A stretch of 5,093 nt of DNA from Actinomycetes bacterium (lineage in GTDB: Bacteria; Actinomycetota; Actinomycetes; Actinomycetales; Cellulomonadaceae). The position numbers and the translations under genes are program-made. The stretch lies in assembly GCA_023401045.1 (NCBI GenBank), contig JAEXEM010000014.1, positions 1 through 5,093 of the forward strand, in the 5' to 3' direction. The notes under the pieces are model-generated. The model was not told the DNA's origin. It was given only the letters and a program-made list of their open reading frames with translations, and did not search any database. Shown here in pieces: positions 1 to 5,093 of this stretch. The stretch's first letter is position 1; every line of letters begins with the position of its first letter.

Positions 1-518
1 GCCGCGGCCCGCGCGAGCGCCGGGGCGGCGGTGCGGGCGCTCGCGCGCCCCTCGCTCGGGCAGTACGCCGCCGCGACGACCGCCCGGGACAGGTACGGCG
101 CGAGCTCGTGGACCTCGCGCGTGCCGAGCACTTCGACGTCGAGGCCGCGCTCGCGCTCGATGCCGGCCTTCGCCTCGAGCAGCCGCGCGGTGCTCGCGTC
201 GTCGGCCAGCATGAGACCCCCGTGGCGCGCCACGCCGAGGGCGGGCCCGAGCTCGGCGGCGAGCGCGTCCCACCGTGCCGAGGCGTCGAGGTGGAGCGGC
301 ATCGCGGCCGCGGCGGTGCGTGCCGCCGCCAGACCCCGCTCGACCATCCGGTACTCGAGCTGGAAGTGCAGGCTGCCGGCGTTCTGCCCGGAGGCGTGCT
401 GGTTCACCTGGTCCCGCTCGAGGAGGACGACGTCGACGCCGTCGCGGGCGAGCAGGTACGCCGTGGCGCAGCCGAGCAGCCCGCCGCCGACGACCGCGAC
501 GTCGCAGTGCTCGGTCAT
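1..518 (-). CDS. FAD-dependent oxidoreductase, DAO family (N-terminal part, runs off the left edge)
   Basis: This is an open frame read leftward from an ATG at 516-518, with 172 complete codons and no stop before the window edge. The N-terminus is a Rossmann FAD-binding fold: a beta strand (CDVAVV), the dinucleotide motif GGGLLG at residues 11-16, and an acidic residue ending the second strand (VVLLE, Glu34) that would hold the ribose. A second flavin-contact segment, ASGQNAG, lies at about residues 42-48. Around residue 154 the stretch CPSEGRASARTAAPALARAA matches the position where DAO-family enzymes have their 'EG...ALARAA' helix. The family includes glycine/sarcosine oxidases and D-amino-acid or D-hydroxyproline dehydrogenases, which oxidise C-N bonds to imines. 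The ATG overlaps the stop of the upstream DapA-like gene by 4 bases, and no clear Shine-Dalgarno is visible, so coupled translation is likely. The exact substrate cannot be read from this half. Confidence 0.93.
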   Translation of the reverse strand, partial: MTEHCDVAVVGGGLLGCATAYLLARDGVDVVLLERDQVNQHASGQNAGSLHFQLEYRMVERGLAAARTAAAAMPLHLDASARWDALAAELGPALGVARHGGLMLADDASTARLLEAKAGIERERGLDVEVLGTREVHELAPYLSRAVVAAAYCPSEGRASARTAAPALARAA

Positions 519-1447
519 GCGAGGGGGACGGTCTCGATGCCGAGGTCGTGCAGCGTCGCGGCCACGACGGCGACCTCGTCGTCCGTCAGCTCGAGCAGCG
601 GGCGGCGCACGTACCCGGCGGGCACGCCGCGCAGCCGCAGCGCCGTCTTCATGATCGCCTGGGCGTTGCCGAACCTCGCACCGTAGTCGGGGCGGAACCA
701 GCGCTCCATGACGACGCGGTCGCGCGCGCCGAGGGCCACGGCGCGGTCGCGGTCCCCGGCGGCCACGGCCCGCCAGAAGTCGGGGTGGTCGGCACCGAGC
801 ACGCCGCCGGCGCCCATGAGGCCGTCGCCGTGCCCGAGCCCCGCGAGGTCGGCGCCCATCGGGGTCGTCGGGGTCCCGAAGTACCGGACGCGGTCCTCGA
901 GGGCGTAGAGCCCGCGCCAGAACGCCGCCGCGTCACCGGTCGAGTTCTTCACCGCGACGACCGTGTCGATCTCGGTGATCTCGGCGAGCAGGTCGGTGCC
1001 CATGTCGACGACGCAGCCACGCGGCCAGTTGTAGACGCACAGCGGCACGTCCGCCCCGGCGGCGACGTCGCGGTAGAACTGCACGGTCTCGCGCTCGGTC
1101 GGCACGACGTACGGCGGGGGCGTGAGGAGCACGCCGTCGAGGCCGGCGGCCTGCGCCGCACGGGCGTGCCGCACGGACTCCGCGGCGGTGTAGGCGTTGG
1201 CGCCGCCGAGCACGGTGATGCGCCCGTCGACCGCACGCGCCCCCTCGCGGAACAGCGTCGCGCGCTCGTCCTCGGTGAGGGAGAACCACTCACCGGTCGT
1301 GCCGGCGAGCACGACGCCGTGCATGCCCTGGCCGACGAGCCACTCGAGCTGCTCGCCGAGGGCGTCGAGGTCGAGCGCGCCGTCGCGGTCGAAGGGCGTC
1401 GTGACGGCCGGGACGTACCCGTGCCAGTCGACGTCGTGGCGGTCCAT
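515..1447 (-). CDS. DapA-family (dihydrodipicolinate synthase/N-acetylneuraminate lyase type) aldolase, dehydratase or deaminase
   Basis: This 310-residue protein has the usual length for a class I aldolase of the DapA/NanA TIM-barrel superfamily. Signature elements are in order: the barrel start with TTPF (residues 16-19), the carboxylate-binding loop AGTTGEW (48-54), the TPPPYVVPT loop (109-117), the catalytic Tyr in YNWP (Tyr139), and the Schiff-base lysine in AVKNSTG (Lys167). Tyr139 and Lys167 are 28 residues apart, as in E. coli DHDPS (Tyr133, Lys161). In that ungapped alignment the DHDPS substrate-binding Arg138 corresponds to Gly144, with an Arg one position earlier (Arg143). Lysine-pathway DHDPS activity is therefore doubtful. 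Relatives condense, cleave or dehydrate 2-oxo acids, or deaminate cyclic imines such as 1-pyrroline-4-hydroxy-2-carboxylate. The start has a GGAG 4 bases upstream (plus-strand 1452-1455). It lies 49 bases after the regulator and overlaps the oxidoreductase by 4 bases. The family is certain; the reaction is inferred only broadly. Confidence 0.96.
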   Translation of the reverse strand: MDRHDVDWHGYVPAVTTPFDRDGALDLDALGEQLEWLVGQGMHGVVLAGTTGEWFSLTEDERATLFREGARAVDGRITVLGGANAYTAAESVRHARAAQAAGLDGVLLTPPPYVVPTERETVQFYRDVAAGADVPLCVYNWPRGCVVDMGTDLLAEITEIDTVVAVKNSTGDAAAFWRGLYALEDRVRYFGTPTTPMGADLAGLGHGDGLMGAGGVLGADHPDFWRAVAAGDRDRAVALGARDRVVMERWFRPDYGARFGNAQAIMKTALRLRGVPAGYVRRPLLELTDDEVAVVAATLHDLGIETVPLA

Positions 1448-1496
1448 GGTGCTCCAGGAGGGAGGCGCGCGGTCGCGCGCTCGGGTGCGAGGGGTG

Positions 1497-2033
1497 TCAG
1501 GGGGTGGGGGGCGAGACGGTGAGGAGGAAGGCCGCCGGGGCGTCGGAGACGTTGGCGTACCGGTGCGGCTGGCGGGAGTCGAACGTCACGGCCTCGCCGG
1601 CGGCGAGCCGGTGGGTCTCGGCGCCGACGGTGACGTCGATCTCGCCGTCGAGGACGTAGACGCACTCGGTGGAGTCGTGGCCCCAGGCGTGCTCGGAGCT
1701 GACGTCACCGGGGGCGAGCTCGGCGCGGAGCACCTCGAAGTCGCCGCGGCCGGGCGTGACGCGCTCGTACGTGATGAGGCCGGCGGGCGCGGCCATGCGG
1801 AACCGTTCGCCGGGGCGCGAGACGTGGACGGCGGGGGCGTCGGGGTCGCGGAAGAGGGCGGCCATGTCGGCCTCGAAGACCTGCGCGAGCTTGCGCAGCG
1901 TCGTCACGCTCGGGTCGGTGCGGCCGTTCTCGATCTGGCTGAGCAGCGCGGTCGACAGGCCGGTCGCGTCGGCGACCTGGCGCAGCGTGAGGTTGTGCTG
2001 GTGGCGCAGGGCACGCAGGCGTTGGCCGAGCAT
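1497..2033 (-). CDS. XRE-family transcriptional regulator with C-terminal cupin sensor domain
   Basis: The protein has 178 residues. An N-terminal HTH_XRE domain spans about residues 4-58, with the recognition helix region in GLSTALLSQIENGRTDPS (25-42) followed by TLRKLAQVF. A C-terminal cupin_2 domain spans about residues 104-175. Cupin motif 1 reads from Gly109 through His115, His119, Glu123 and Gly130. Motif 2 runs from Gly146 to PHRYAN with His157 and Asn161. The first His of the canonical HxH pair is Trp117 here, with His115 two residues earlier, so the metal or ligand site is slightly atypical. This architecture (PuuR-like) usually gives repressors or activators of adjacent amine or amino-acid catabolism genes, with the cupin sensing a small ligand. 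The ATG is preceded by a GGAAGG-type purine run (plus-strand 2042-2047) at suitable spacing. It is first in the leftward operon and faces the importer genes, so it probably controls both directions and itself. The effector is unknown. Confidence 0.95.
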   Translation of the reverse strand: MLGQRLRALRHQHNLTLRQVADATGLSTALLSQIENGRTDPSVTTLRKLAQVFEADMAALFRDPDAPAVHVSRPGERFRMAAPAGLITYERVTPGRGDFEVLRAELAPGDVSSEHAWGHDSTECVYVLDGEIDVTVGAETHRLAAGEAVTFDSRQPHRYANVSDAPAAFLLTVSPPTP

Positions 2034-2049
2034 CCCAGCCCCCTTCCGA

Positions 2050-2064
2050 ACCGGTGGTACCGGT
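2050..2064. repeat. Duplicated ACCGGT palindrome upstream of the regulator start
   Basis: Two copies of the 6-bp palindrome ACCGGT (2050-2055 and 2059-2064) are separated by GGT, a 9-bp period. They lie 17-31 bases upstream of the regulator ATG, where an operator over the transcription start or leader could act. The motif is GC-rich and short, so chance occurrence is quite possible in this genome. It is listed as a direct observation with only weak functional support. Confidence 0.35.
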
Positions 2065-2071
2065 CAATTGT

Positions 2072-2102
2072 GTTTCATCATGGTGAACACGTTTGATGAA
2101 AC
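2072..2102. promoter_or_regulatory. Perfect 9-bp inverted repeat, candidate operator for the XRE-cupin regulator
   Basis: The left arm GTTTCATCA (2072-2080) and right arm TGATGAAAC (2094-2102) are exact reverse complements, separated by 13 bases. The arm centres are 22 bp apart, about two helical turns, so a dimeric regulator could contact both on one face of the DNA. The spacer itself carries a small GTG-AA-CAC dyad (2083-2090), nearly co-centred with the outer repeat. The site sits in the AT-rich island about 40-70 bp upstream of the regulator start and about 115 bp upstream of the binding-protein start. That is a sensible place for coordinated control of both operons. The repeat is seen directly; binding by the neighbouring regulator is inference. 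Confidence 0.65.
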
Positions 2103-2207
2103 TGTACACACGCCCGACCCGTGTGGTGTCATCTGGCGGACACGGCGTCTCACGCCACCACCCCCACAGAGCGCCGGCCCGCAGCGTCGCGGACCACCGG
2201 CACGGAC

Positions 2208-2214
2208 GGAGAAG
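2208..2214 (+). promoter_or_regulatory. Ribosome binding site that fixes the start of the substrate-binding lipoprotein
   Basis: The sequence GGAGAAG lies immediately upstream of the ATG at 2216-2218. The frame stays open further upstream to 2093, but that extension would begin inside the operator repeat and place about 41 unrelated residues before a complete lipoprotein signal peptide. This site plus the signal peptide together support 2216 as the start. Confidence 0.75.
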
Positions 2215-2215
2215 C

Positions 2216-3850
2216 ATGCAGCGACACACCCCCCGACGTCGCGCGAGCCTCGCGCTGGCCGCCGCGGCGGCCCTGACGCTCGCCGGGTGCACCGCCGGGT
2301 CCGCCGGTGGTTCCGGTGGCAACGGCGGCGCGTCCTCCGGCGAGGACGGCCCCGCCACCGGCGGCACCCTCACGGTGGCGAACTCCTTCGTCGTCAAGAG
2401 CCTCGACCCCGCGCAGGTGTACGAGGCGACCGGTGCCATGGCCGTGCACGCCATGTACGACACGCTCGTCACCTTCGAGGGGTCGGACGTCTCCGAGCCG
2501 AAGCCCCTGCTCGCCGAGAGCTGGGAGTCCAACGCCGACGCCACGGAGTTCACGTTCACCCTGCGTGACGACGCGGTCTTCTCCGACGGCTCCGAGGTCA
2601 CCGCCGAGGACGTCGTCTTCAGCCTCAACCGGCTCGTCAACCTCAAGGGCAGCCCCTCGGTGACGGTCCAGGGCTTCAGCGCCTCGTCGCCCGAGGAGGG
2701 CGTCGTCGTCGTCACCACCGAGACGCCGAACCCCAACGTCCCGACGATCCTCGCGATGCCCGCCACCGGCATCGTCAACTCCGAGGTCGCCCAGGAGAAC
2801 GGCGCGACCGACGGCCCCGACGCCGCCGAGGCCGACTCCGCGACGACGTTCCTCGACGGCGAGTCCGCCGGCTCGGGCCCGTACGTCCTCGACTCGTTCG
2901 ACCCCGCGAGCGAGATCGTCCTCACCGCGAACCCCGAGTACTGGGGCGAGGCGCCGGCCTACGACCGCGTCGTCATCCAGAACGTCGAGGCGCAGAACCA
3001 GAAGATGAGCGTCGAGCGTGCGGGCAAGGACTACGTCGCCCTCGACCTGTCCGGCCGGATGCTCGACGACCTCGACGACTCGCTCCAGGTCTCCAGCACG
3101 CAGGACACGTTCTACTTCCTCACGCTGCACCAGGACCCCGAGGTCAGCGAGGTCACCTCGAACCTCGAGTTCGTCCGCGCGCTGCGCGCGTCGATCGACT
3201 ACGAGGGCCTCGCGGCGCTCTTCGGCTCCGAGGCCCGGCCCGCGGCCGGCATGGTGCCGACGGCGTTCGCCGGCGCGCTGCCCGCGTCGGACTCGAAGTC
3301 GCAGGACCTCGACGCGGCCGCGAAGCACCTCGCCGCCTCCGGCATCGCCGACCCGAGCGTCACGCTCATGTTCCCGGCGATGACCTACCGCGGCGTCGAC
3401 CTCGCGACCATCGCGACGAAGGTCCAGAACGACGCGGCGCAGGCCGGCATCACCGTGCAGCTCGACCCGCAGCCCATCGCGTCCTTCCTCGACGCGCAGT
3501 CCGCGGGCAAGGTGCCGTTCCGGTTCAGCCCGCAGTCGCTCAACTACCCGGTCGCCTCGTCCCTGGTGAACAACTTCCACCCGGGCCAGGCCTCCGCGCT
3601 GCGCACCGGCTGGAGCCTCGAGCGCGCCACGCCGGAGGCCGTCGCCGCCGGTGAGCGCGTCCTCGCGGCGGTCGACGCCGACGAGCAGGTCGAGGCCATG
3701 CAGGACTGGCAGCGCGTGCTCGACGCGGACGGGCCGTACATCCCGCTCGCGTACAACTCCGGCGTCGTCGTCTCCACCCCCGACCTCGTGGGTGCCGACT
3801 ACTCGCCCGCCGGCTGGCAGGTCGACCTGCGAGCGGTGGCGCGTCGATGA
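2216..3850 (+). CDS. ABC transporter substrate-binding lipoprotein, family 5 (dipeptide/oligopeptide type)
   Basis: The protein has 544 residues, the normal size for SBP_bac_5 (DppA/OppA-like) binding proteins. It starts with a lipoprotein signal peptide: a basic n-region (QRHTPRRR), a hydrophobic Ala/Leu core, and the lipobox LAGC with the lipidated Cys at residue 25. A Gly/Ser-rich tether to about residue 50 follows. Family hallmarks are YDTLVTF (81-87), the PLLAESWE...F.LRDDAVFSDGS block (98-126) with AEDVVFSLNRL (130-140), and the GSGPYVLDSF...ANPEYWG signature (219-244). It would be anchored outside the membrane and deliver ligand to the permeases encoded next. Related proteins bind peptides, but also amino-acid derivatives, opines, heme, nickel and sugars, so the ligand cannot be assigned here. 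The stop overlaps the permease ATG by 4 bases. RRRASL could weakly suggest Tat export, but the Sec lipoprotein reading is simpler. Confidence 0.95.
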   Translation: MQRHTPRRRASLALAAAAALTLAGCTAGSAGGSGGNGGASSGEDGPATGGTLTVANSFVVKSLDPAQVYEATGAMAVHAMYDTLVTFEGSDVSEPKPLLAESWESNADATEFTFTLRDDAVFSDGSEVTAEDVVFSLNRLVNLKGSPSVTVQGFSASSPEEGVVVVTTETPNPNVPTILAMPATGIVNSEVAQENGATDGPDAAEADSATTFLDGESAGSGPYVLDSFDPASEIVLTANPEYWGEAPAYDRVVIQNVEAQNQKMSVERAGKDYVALDLSGRMLDDLDDSLQVSSTQDTFYFLTLHQDPEVSEVTSNLEFVRALRASIDYEGLAALFGSEARPAAGMVPTAFAGALPASDSKSQDLDAAAKHLAASGIADPSVTLMFPAMTYRGVDLATIATKVQNDAAQAGITVQLDPQPIASFLDAQSAGKVPFRFSPQSLNYPVASSLVNNFHPGQASALRTGWSLERATPEAVAAGERVLAAVDADEQVEAMQDWQRVLDADGPYIPLAYNSGVVVSTPDLVGADYSPAGWQVDLRAVARR

Positions 3851-4992
3851 CGCGCGGTGTCGCCCCGCAGGGGAGCGGCACCGTCACCGCCCGGCAGGAC
3901 CGTGCGGAGGGCGGGGTGGCCACCACCCCGCCCTCCGGCGGTACCCCCGCGCGGGACCGGTGGCGCCCCGTCACCCACGCGGTGAGCTACATCTCGCGGC
4001 GCGTCGCCATCACCGCGGCGCTGCTGCTCGGCGTCACGGTGATGACGTTCCTCATCGTCCAGGCCGTCCCCGGTGACGCCGCCTCGGCGAACCTCTCGGA
4101 GACCGCCCTCAACGACCCCGAGGTCGTCGCGGCCTACCGCGCGAAGTGGGGCCTCGACCAGCCGCTGCCCGTGCAGTACTGGGTCTACCTCACGAGCGTC
4201 CTCCAGGGGGACCTCGGCATCTCCCAGCAGACCGGGCGCCCCGTGCTCGGCGACCTGCTCACCTACGTCCCGGCGACGCTCGAGATCGCGCTGCCCGCGA
4301 TGCTCCTCGCGATCGTCATCGGCACCGCGGTCGGCCTCTACGCCGCCGTCCACCACGACCGCACCGGCGACCAGGTCGTCCGGCTCGGCACGCTCGTCGG
4401 GCTCTCGACGCCGTCGTTCTGGCTCTCGCTCGTCGTGCTCTACGTCTTCTTCTACATGCTCGGCCTCGCCCCCTCGGGAGGTCGGCTGAGCCCGTGGATG
4501 GTGCCGCCCGAGCGCGTCACCGGCATGGTGACCGTCGACGCCGCCCTCGCCGGGCAGTGGGACGTGTGGTGGGACGCGGTGCAGCACCTCGCGCTGCCGG
4601 TGCTCGTCCTCACCTCGCTCACCGTCGCCGTGCTCACGCGCTTCGTCCGCTCGGCGATGCTCGAGGTGCTCGACGCGGACTACATCCGCGCCGCGCGTGC
4701 CAAGGGCCTGCCGGAGCGGACCATCCTGCGCCGCCACGTGCTGCGCGCGGGCCTCGTGCCCGTCATCACCGTGAGCGGGCTGGCGTTCGCCTCGCTGCTG
4801 TCGGGCACCGTGCTCGTCGAGCAGGTCTTCAGCTGGCCCGGCATGGGCCAGTACGCGTACCGGGCCGCGAGCGGGCTCGACCTGCCCGCCATCATGGGCG
4901 TCAGCCTCTTCGTCGCGCTCGTGTACACGGCCGTCAACCTCGCCGTCGACCTGCTCTACGGCGTCATCGACCCGCGGATCAGGGTGTCATGA
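3847..4992 (+). CDS. ABC transporter permease, DppB/OppB type
   Basis: This inner-membrane permease is 381 residues from the ATG that overlaps the binding-protein stop. Recognisable parts are the first membrane segment (about 53-73) ending in VPGD, the conserved KWGLDQPLPVQY (100-111) and GDLGIS (121-126), and membrane segments at about 143-166, 181-204, 247-265, 302-326 and 348-372. The cytoplasmic EAA loop that docks the ATPase lies around DYIRAARAKG (278-287), and the C-terminus YGVIDPRIRVS is typical of DppB. It forms the translocation channel with the downstream DppC-type partner. The start is uncertain: the first 45 residues are a hydrophilic, Arg/Gly/Pro-rich extension that runs through a strong stem-loop (3905-3937). 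In-frame alternatives are GTG 3916, with GGAGG 5 bases upstream (358 residues), and GTG 3982, which gives the usual short SYISRR N-terminus (336 residues). Third-position GC stays high through the extension, so it may be genuinely translated. Confidence 0.95.
   Translation: MTRGVAPQGSGTVTARQDRAEGGVATTPPSGGTPARDRWRPVTHAVSYISRRVAITAALLLGVTVMTFLIVQAVPGDAASANLSETALNDPEVVAAYRAKWGLDQPLPVQYWVYLTSVLQGDLGISQQTGRPVLGDLLTYVPATLEIALPAMLLAIVIGTAVGLYAAVHHDRTGDQVVRLGTLVGLSTPSFWLSLVVLYVFFYMLGLAPSGGRLSPWMVPPERVTGMVTVDAALAGQWDVWWDAVQHLALPVLVLTSLTVAVLTRFVRSAMLEVLDADYIRAARAKGLPERTILRRHVLRAGLVPVITVSGLAFASLLSGTVLVEQVFSWPGMGQYAYRAASGLDLPAIMGVSLFVALVYTAVNLAVDLLYGVIDPRIRVS
3905..3937 (+). repeat. Perfect 15-bp inverted repeat with 3-nt loop (strong stem-loop) between binding protein and permease
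   Basis: Bases 3905-3919 (CGGAGGGCGGGGTGG) and 3923-3937 (CCACCCCGCCCTCCG) are exact reverse complements around a CCA loop. The RNA stem would have 15 pairs, 13 of them G-C, and be very stable. No T-run follows, so it is not a classic intrinsic terminator. Stem-loops just after a binding-protein gene are known in other transport operons (for example between malE and malF) to protect the upstream mRNA or reduce downstream expression, so that more binding protein than permease is made. That role is inferred here. The left arm also contains the GGAGG and GTG of a possible alternative permease start. Confidence 0.7.
3906..3918 (+). promoter_or_regulatory. Possible internal ribosome binding site and GTG start for the permease
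   Basis: GGAGG at 3906-3910 lies 5 bases before an in-frame GTG at 3916-3918. This is a better Shine-Dalgarno arrangement than the weak GGTGG-like sequence before the ATG at 3847. Both elements lie within the left arm of the 3905-3937 stem, so they would be masked when the stem forms. That either argues against use of this start or makes it conditional. The competing explanation is coupled translation from the ATGA overlap at 3847-3850. Confidence 0.35.
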
Positions 4993-5093
4993 GCTTCGAG
5001 GTCCAGCGTCCCGCCCCCGTCCCCACCGACGCGTCCGCCGACGTCCCCGACGACGCCGCGCTCGTGCCGGCCGACCGTCGCGCCGCCCGTGCG
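4989..5093 (+). CDS. Probable DppC-type ABC transporter permease, N-terminal fragment (runs off the right edge)
   Basis: An open frame starts at the ATG at 4989-4991, which overlaps the DppB-type stop (TGA 4990-4992), and stays open for 35 codons to the window end. The visible sequence begins MSFEVQRPAPVPTDAS and ends DRRAARA. It is a hydrophilic, acidic and proline-rich cytoplasmic tail turning basic, as is common before the first membrane segment of DppC/OppC permeases in actinobacteria. No family motif is inside the window. The assignment rests on operon order (binding protein, DppB, then DppC is standard), the ATGA overlap and coding-type base composition. An ATPase gene starting here is less likely. 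Confidence 0.7.
   Translation, partial: MSFEVQRPAPVPTDASADVPDDAALVPADRRAARA

Larger units (their letters stand above)
2034..2215. promoter_or_regulatory. Divergent promoter region between the regulator/catabolic operon and the importer operon
   Basis: This 182-base non-coding stretch separates two divergent starts, so it must hold promoters for both directions. Bases 2065-2110 form an AT-rich island (17 of 46 bases are G or C) in an otherwise very GC-rich sequence, which is where RNA polymerase and regulator sites are expected. It contains the inverted repeat at 2072-2102 and a TGTACA palindrome at 2103-2108. On the minus strand there is a TTGACC -35-like hexamer (2067-2062), but no -10 at standard spacing. 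On the plus strand no convincing -35/-10 pair was found. The 3' part (2111-2215) is GC-rich and would be the leader of the binding-protein mRNA. It can form short nested stems (for example 2144-2148 with 2152-2156) that are unremarkable at this GC content. The regulatory role comes from the layout; exact promoter positions are not determined. Confidence 0.8.

Noticed and set aside
515..1447. Annotation of the DapA-like gene as lysine-biosynthetic dapA
   Set aside because: The Arg138 equivalent is Gly, and the neighbours are an amine oxidoreductase, a cupin regulator and an importer rather than dapB or other lysine-pathway genes.
1465..1480. GCGCGC-GGTC-GCGCGC inverted repeat between the regulator and DapA-like genes
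   Set aside because: The 6-bp arms are simple GC alternation, which is common by chance here, and no T-run follows on the minus strand. A weak attenuator cannot be excluded but is not supported.
275..1522. Long open frame on the plus strand opposite the DapA-like gene
   Set aside because: Its Arg/Gly/Val-rich translation has no recognisable fold. It is the antisense shadow of the minus-strand genes, expected in high-GC DNA.
2123..2161. Nested short stems in the binding-protein leader (2123-2128 with 2156-2161; 2144-2148 with 2152-2156) as a possible riboswitch
   Set aside because: Stems of 5-6 bp are expected in GC-rich leaders and I recognise no known riboswitch consensus.
2093..2215. In-frame upstream extension of the binding-protein gene from TTG 2093 or ATG 2096
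   Set aside because: It would start inside the operator repeat, lacks a Shine-Dalgarno, and puts 41 residues ahead of a complete lipoprotein signal peptide. ATG 2216 has GGAGAAG just upstream.
2150..3580. Long open frame on the minus strand opposite the binding-protein gene
   Set aside because: It is low-complexity Arg/Val/Glu/Gly translation with no motifs, a mirror of the family 5 binding-protein coding frame.
3799..4737. Minus-strand open frame opposite the permease gene
   Set aside because: The His/Arg/Asp/Glu-rich translation without hydrophobic segments is an antisense shadow of a membrane protein.

Overview
The window is very GC-rich. Coding third positions are almost all G or C, and the proteins are rich in Ala, Asp, Val and Arg with little Lys. 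This points to a high-GC actinobacterium. A Cellulomonadaceae or Promicromonosporaceae-type host would fit, but that is an impression from composition, not a demonstration.

The layout is two divergent operons reading away from one intergenic region at 2034-2215. Leftward (minus strand) are an XRE-type regulator with a C-terminal cupin domain (1497-2033), a DapA-family aldolase/dehydratase/deaminase (515-1447), and the N-terminal 172 residues of a FAD-dependent DAO-family amine or amino-acid oxidoreductase that runs off the left edge (1-518). Rightward (plus strand) are a family 5 (Dpp/Opp-type) substrate-binding lipoprotein (2216-3850), a DppB-type permease (3847-4992), and the first 35 codons of what is most likely the DppC-type partner permease (4989 to the edge). 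Three of the junctions are 4-base ATGA overlaps, so each operon is probably translationally coupled.

The simplest reading is a substrate-inducible uptake and catabolism locus. The importer brings in a small peptide, amino acid or amine derivative. The flavoenzyme oxidises the amine, the DapA-like enzyme acts on a 2-oxo acid or cyclic imine intermediate, and the HTH-cupin protein controls both arms from the shared region. The DapA-like protein keeps the Schiff-base lysine but has Gly where true dihydrodipicolinate synthase has its substrate-binding Arg, so a catabolic role is more likely than lysine biosynthesis. The trans-4-hydroxyproline/D-hydroxyproline route uses this pair of enzyme families and is one specific hypothesis, but nothing here proves the substrate.

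The most notable non-coding signals are a perfect 9-bp inverted repeat (2072-2102) in an AT-rich island of the divergent promoter region, a strong operator candidate, and a perfect 15-bp inverted repeat with a 3-nt loop (3905-3937) just after the binding-protein gene, inside the annotated start of the permease. I see no RNA genes, insertion sequences, CRISPR arrays or phage features. The gene families are all known; I do not see a clearly new type of system.
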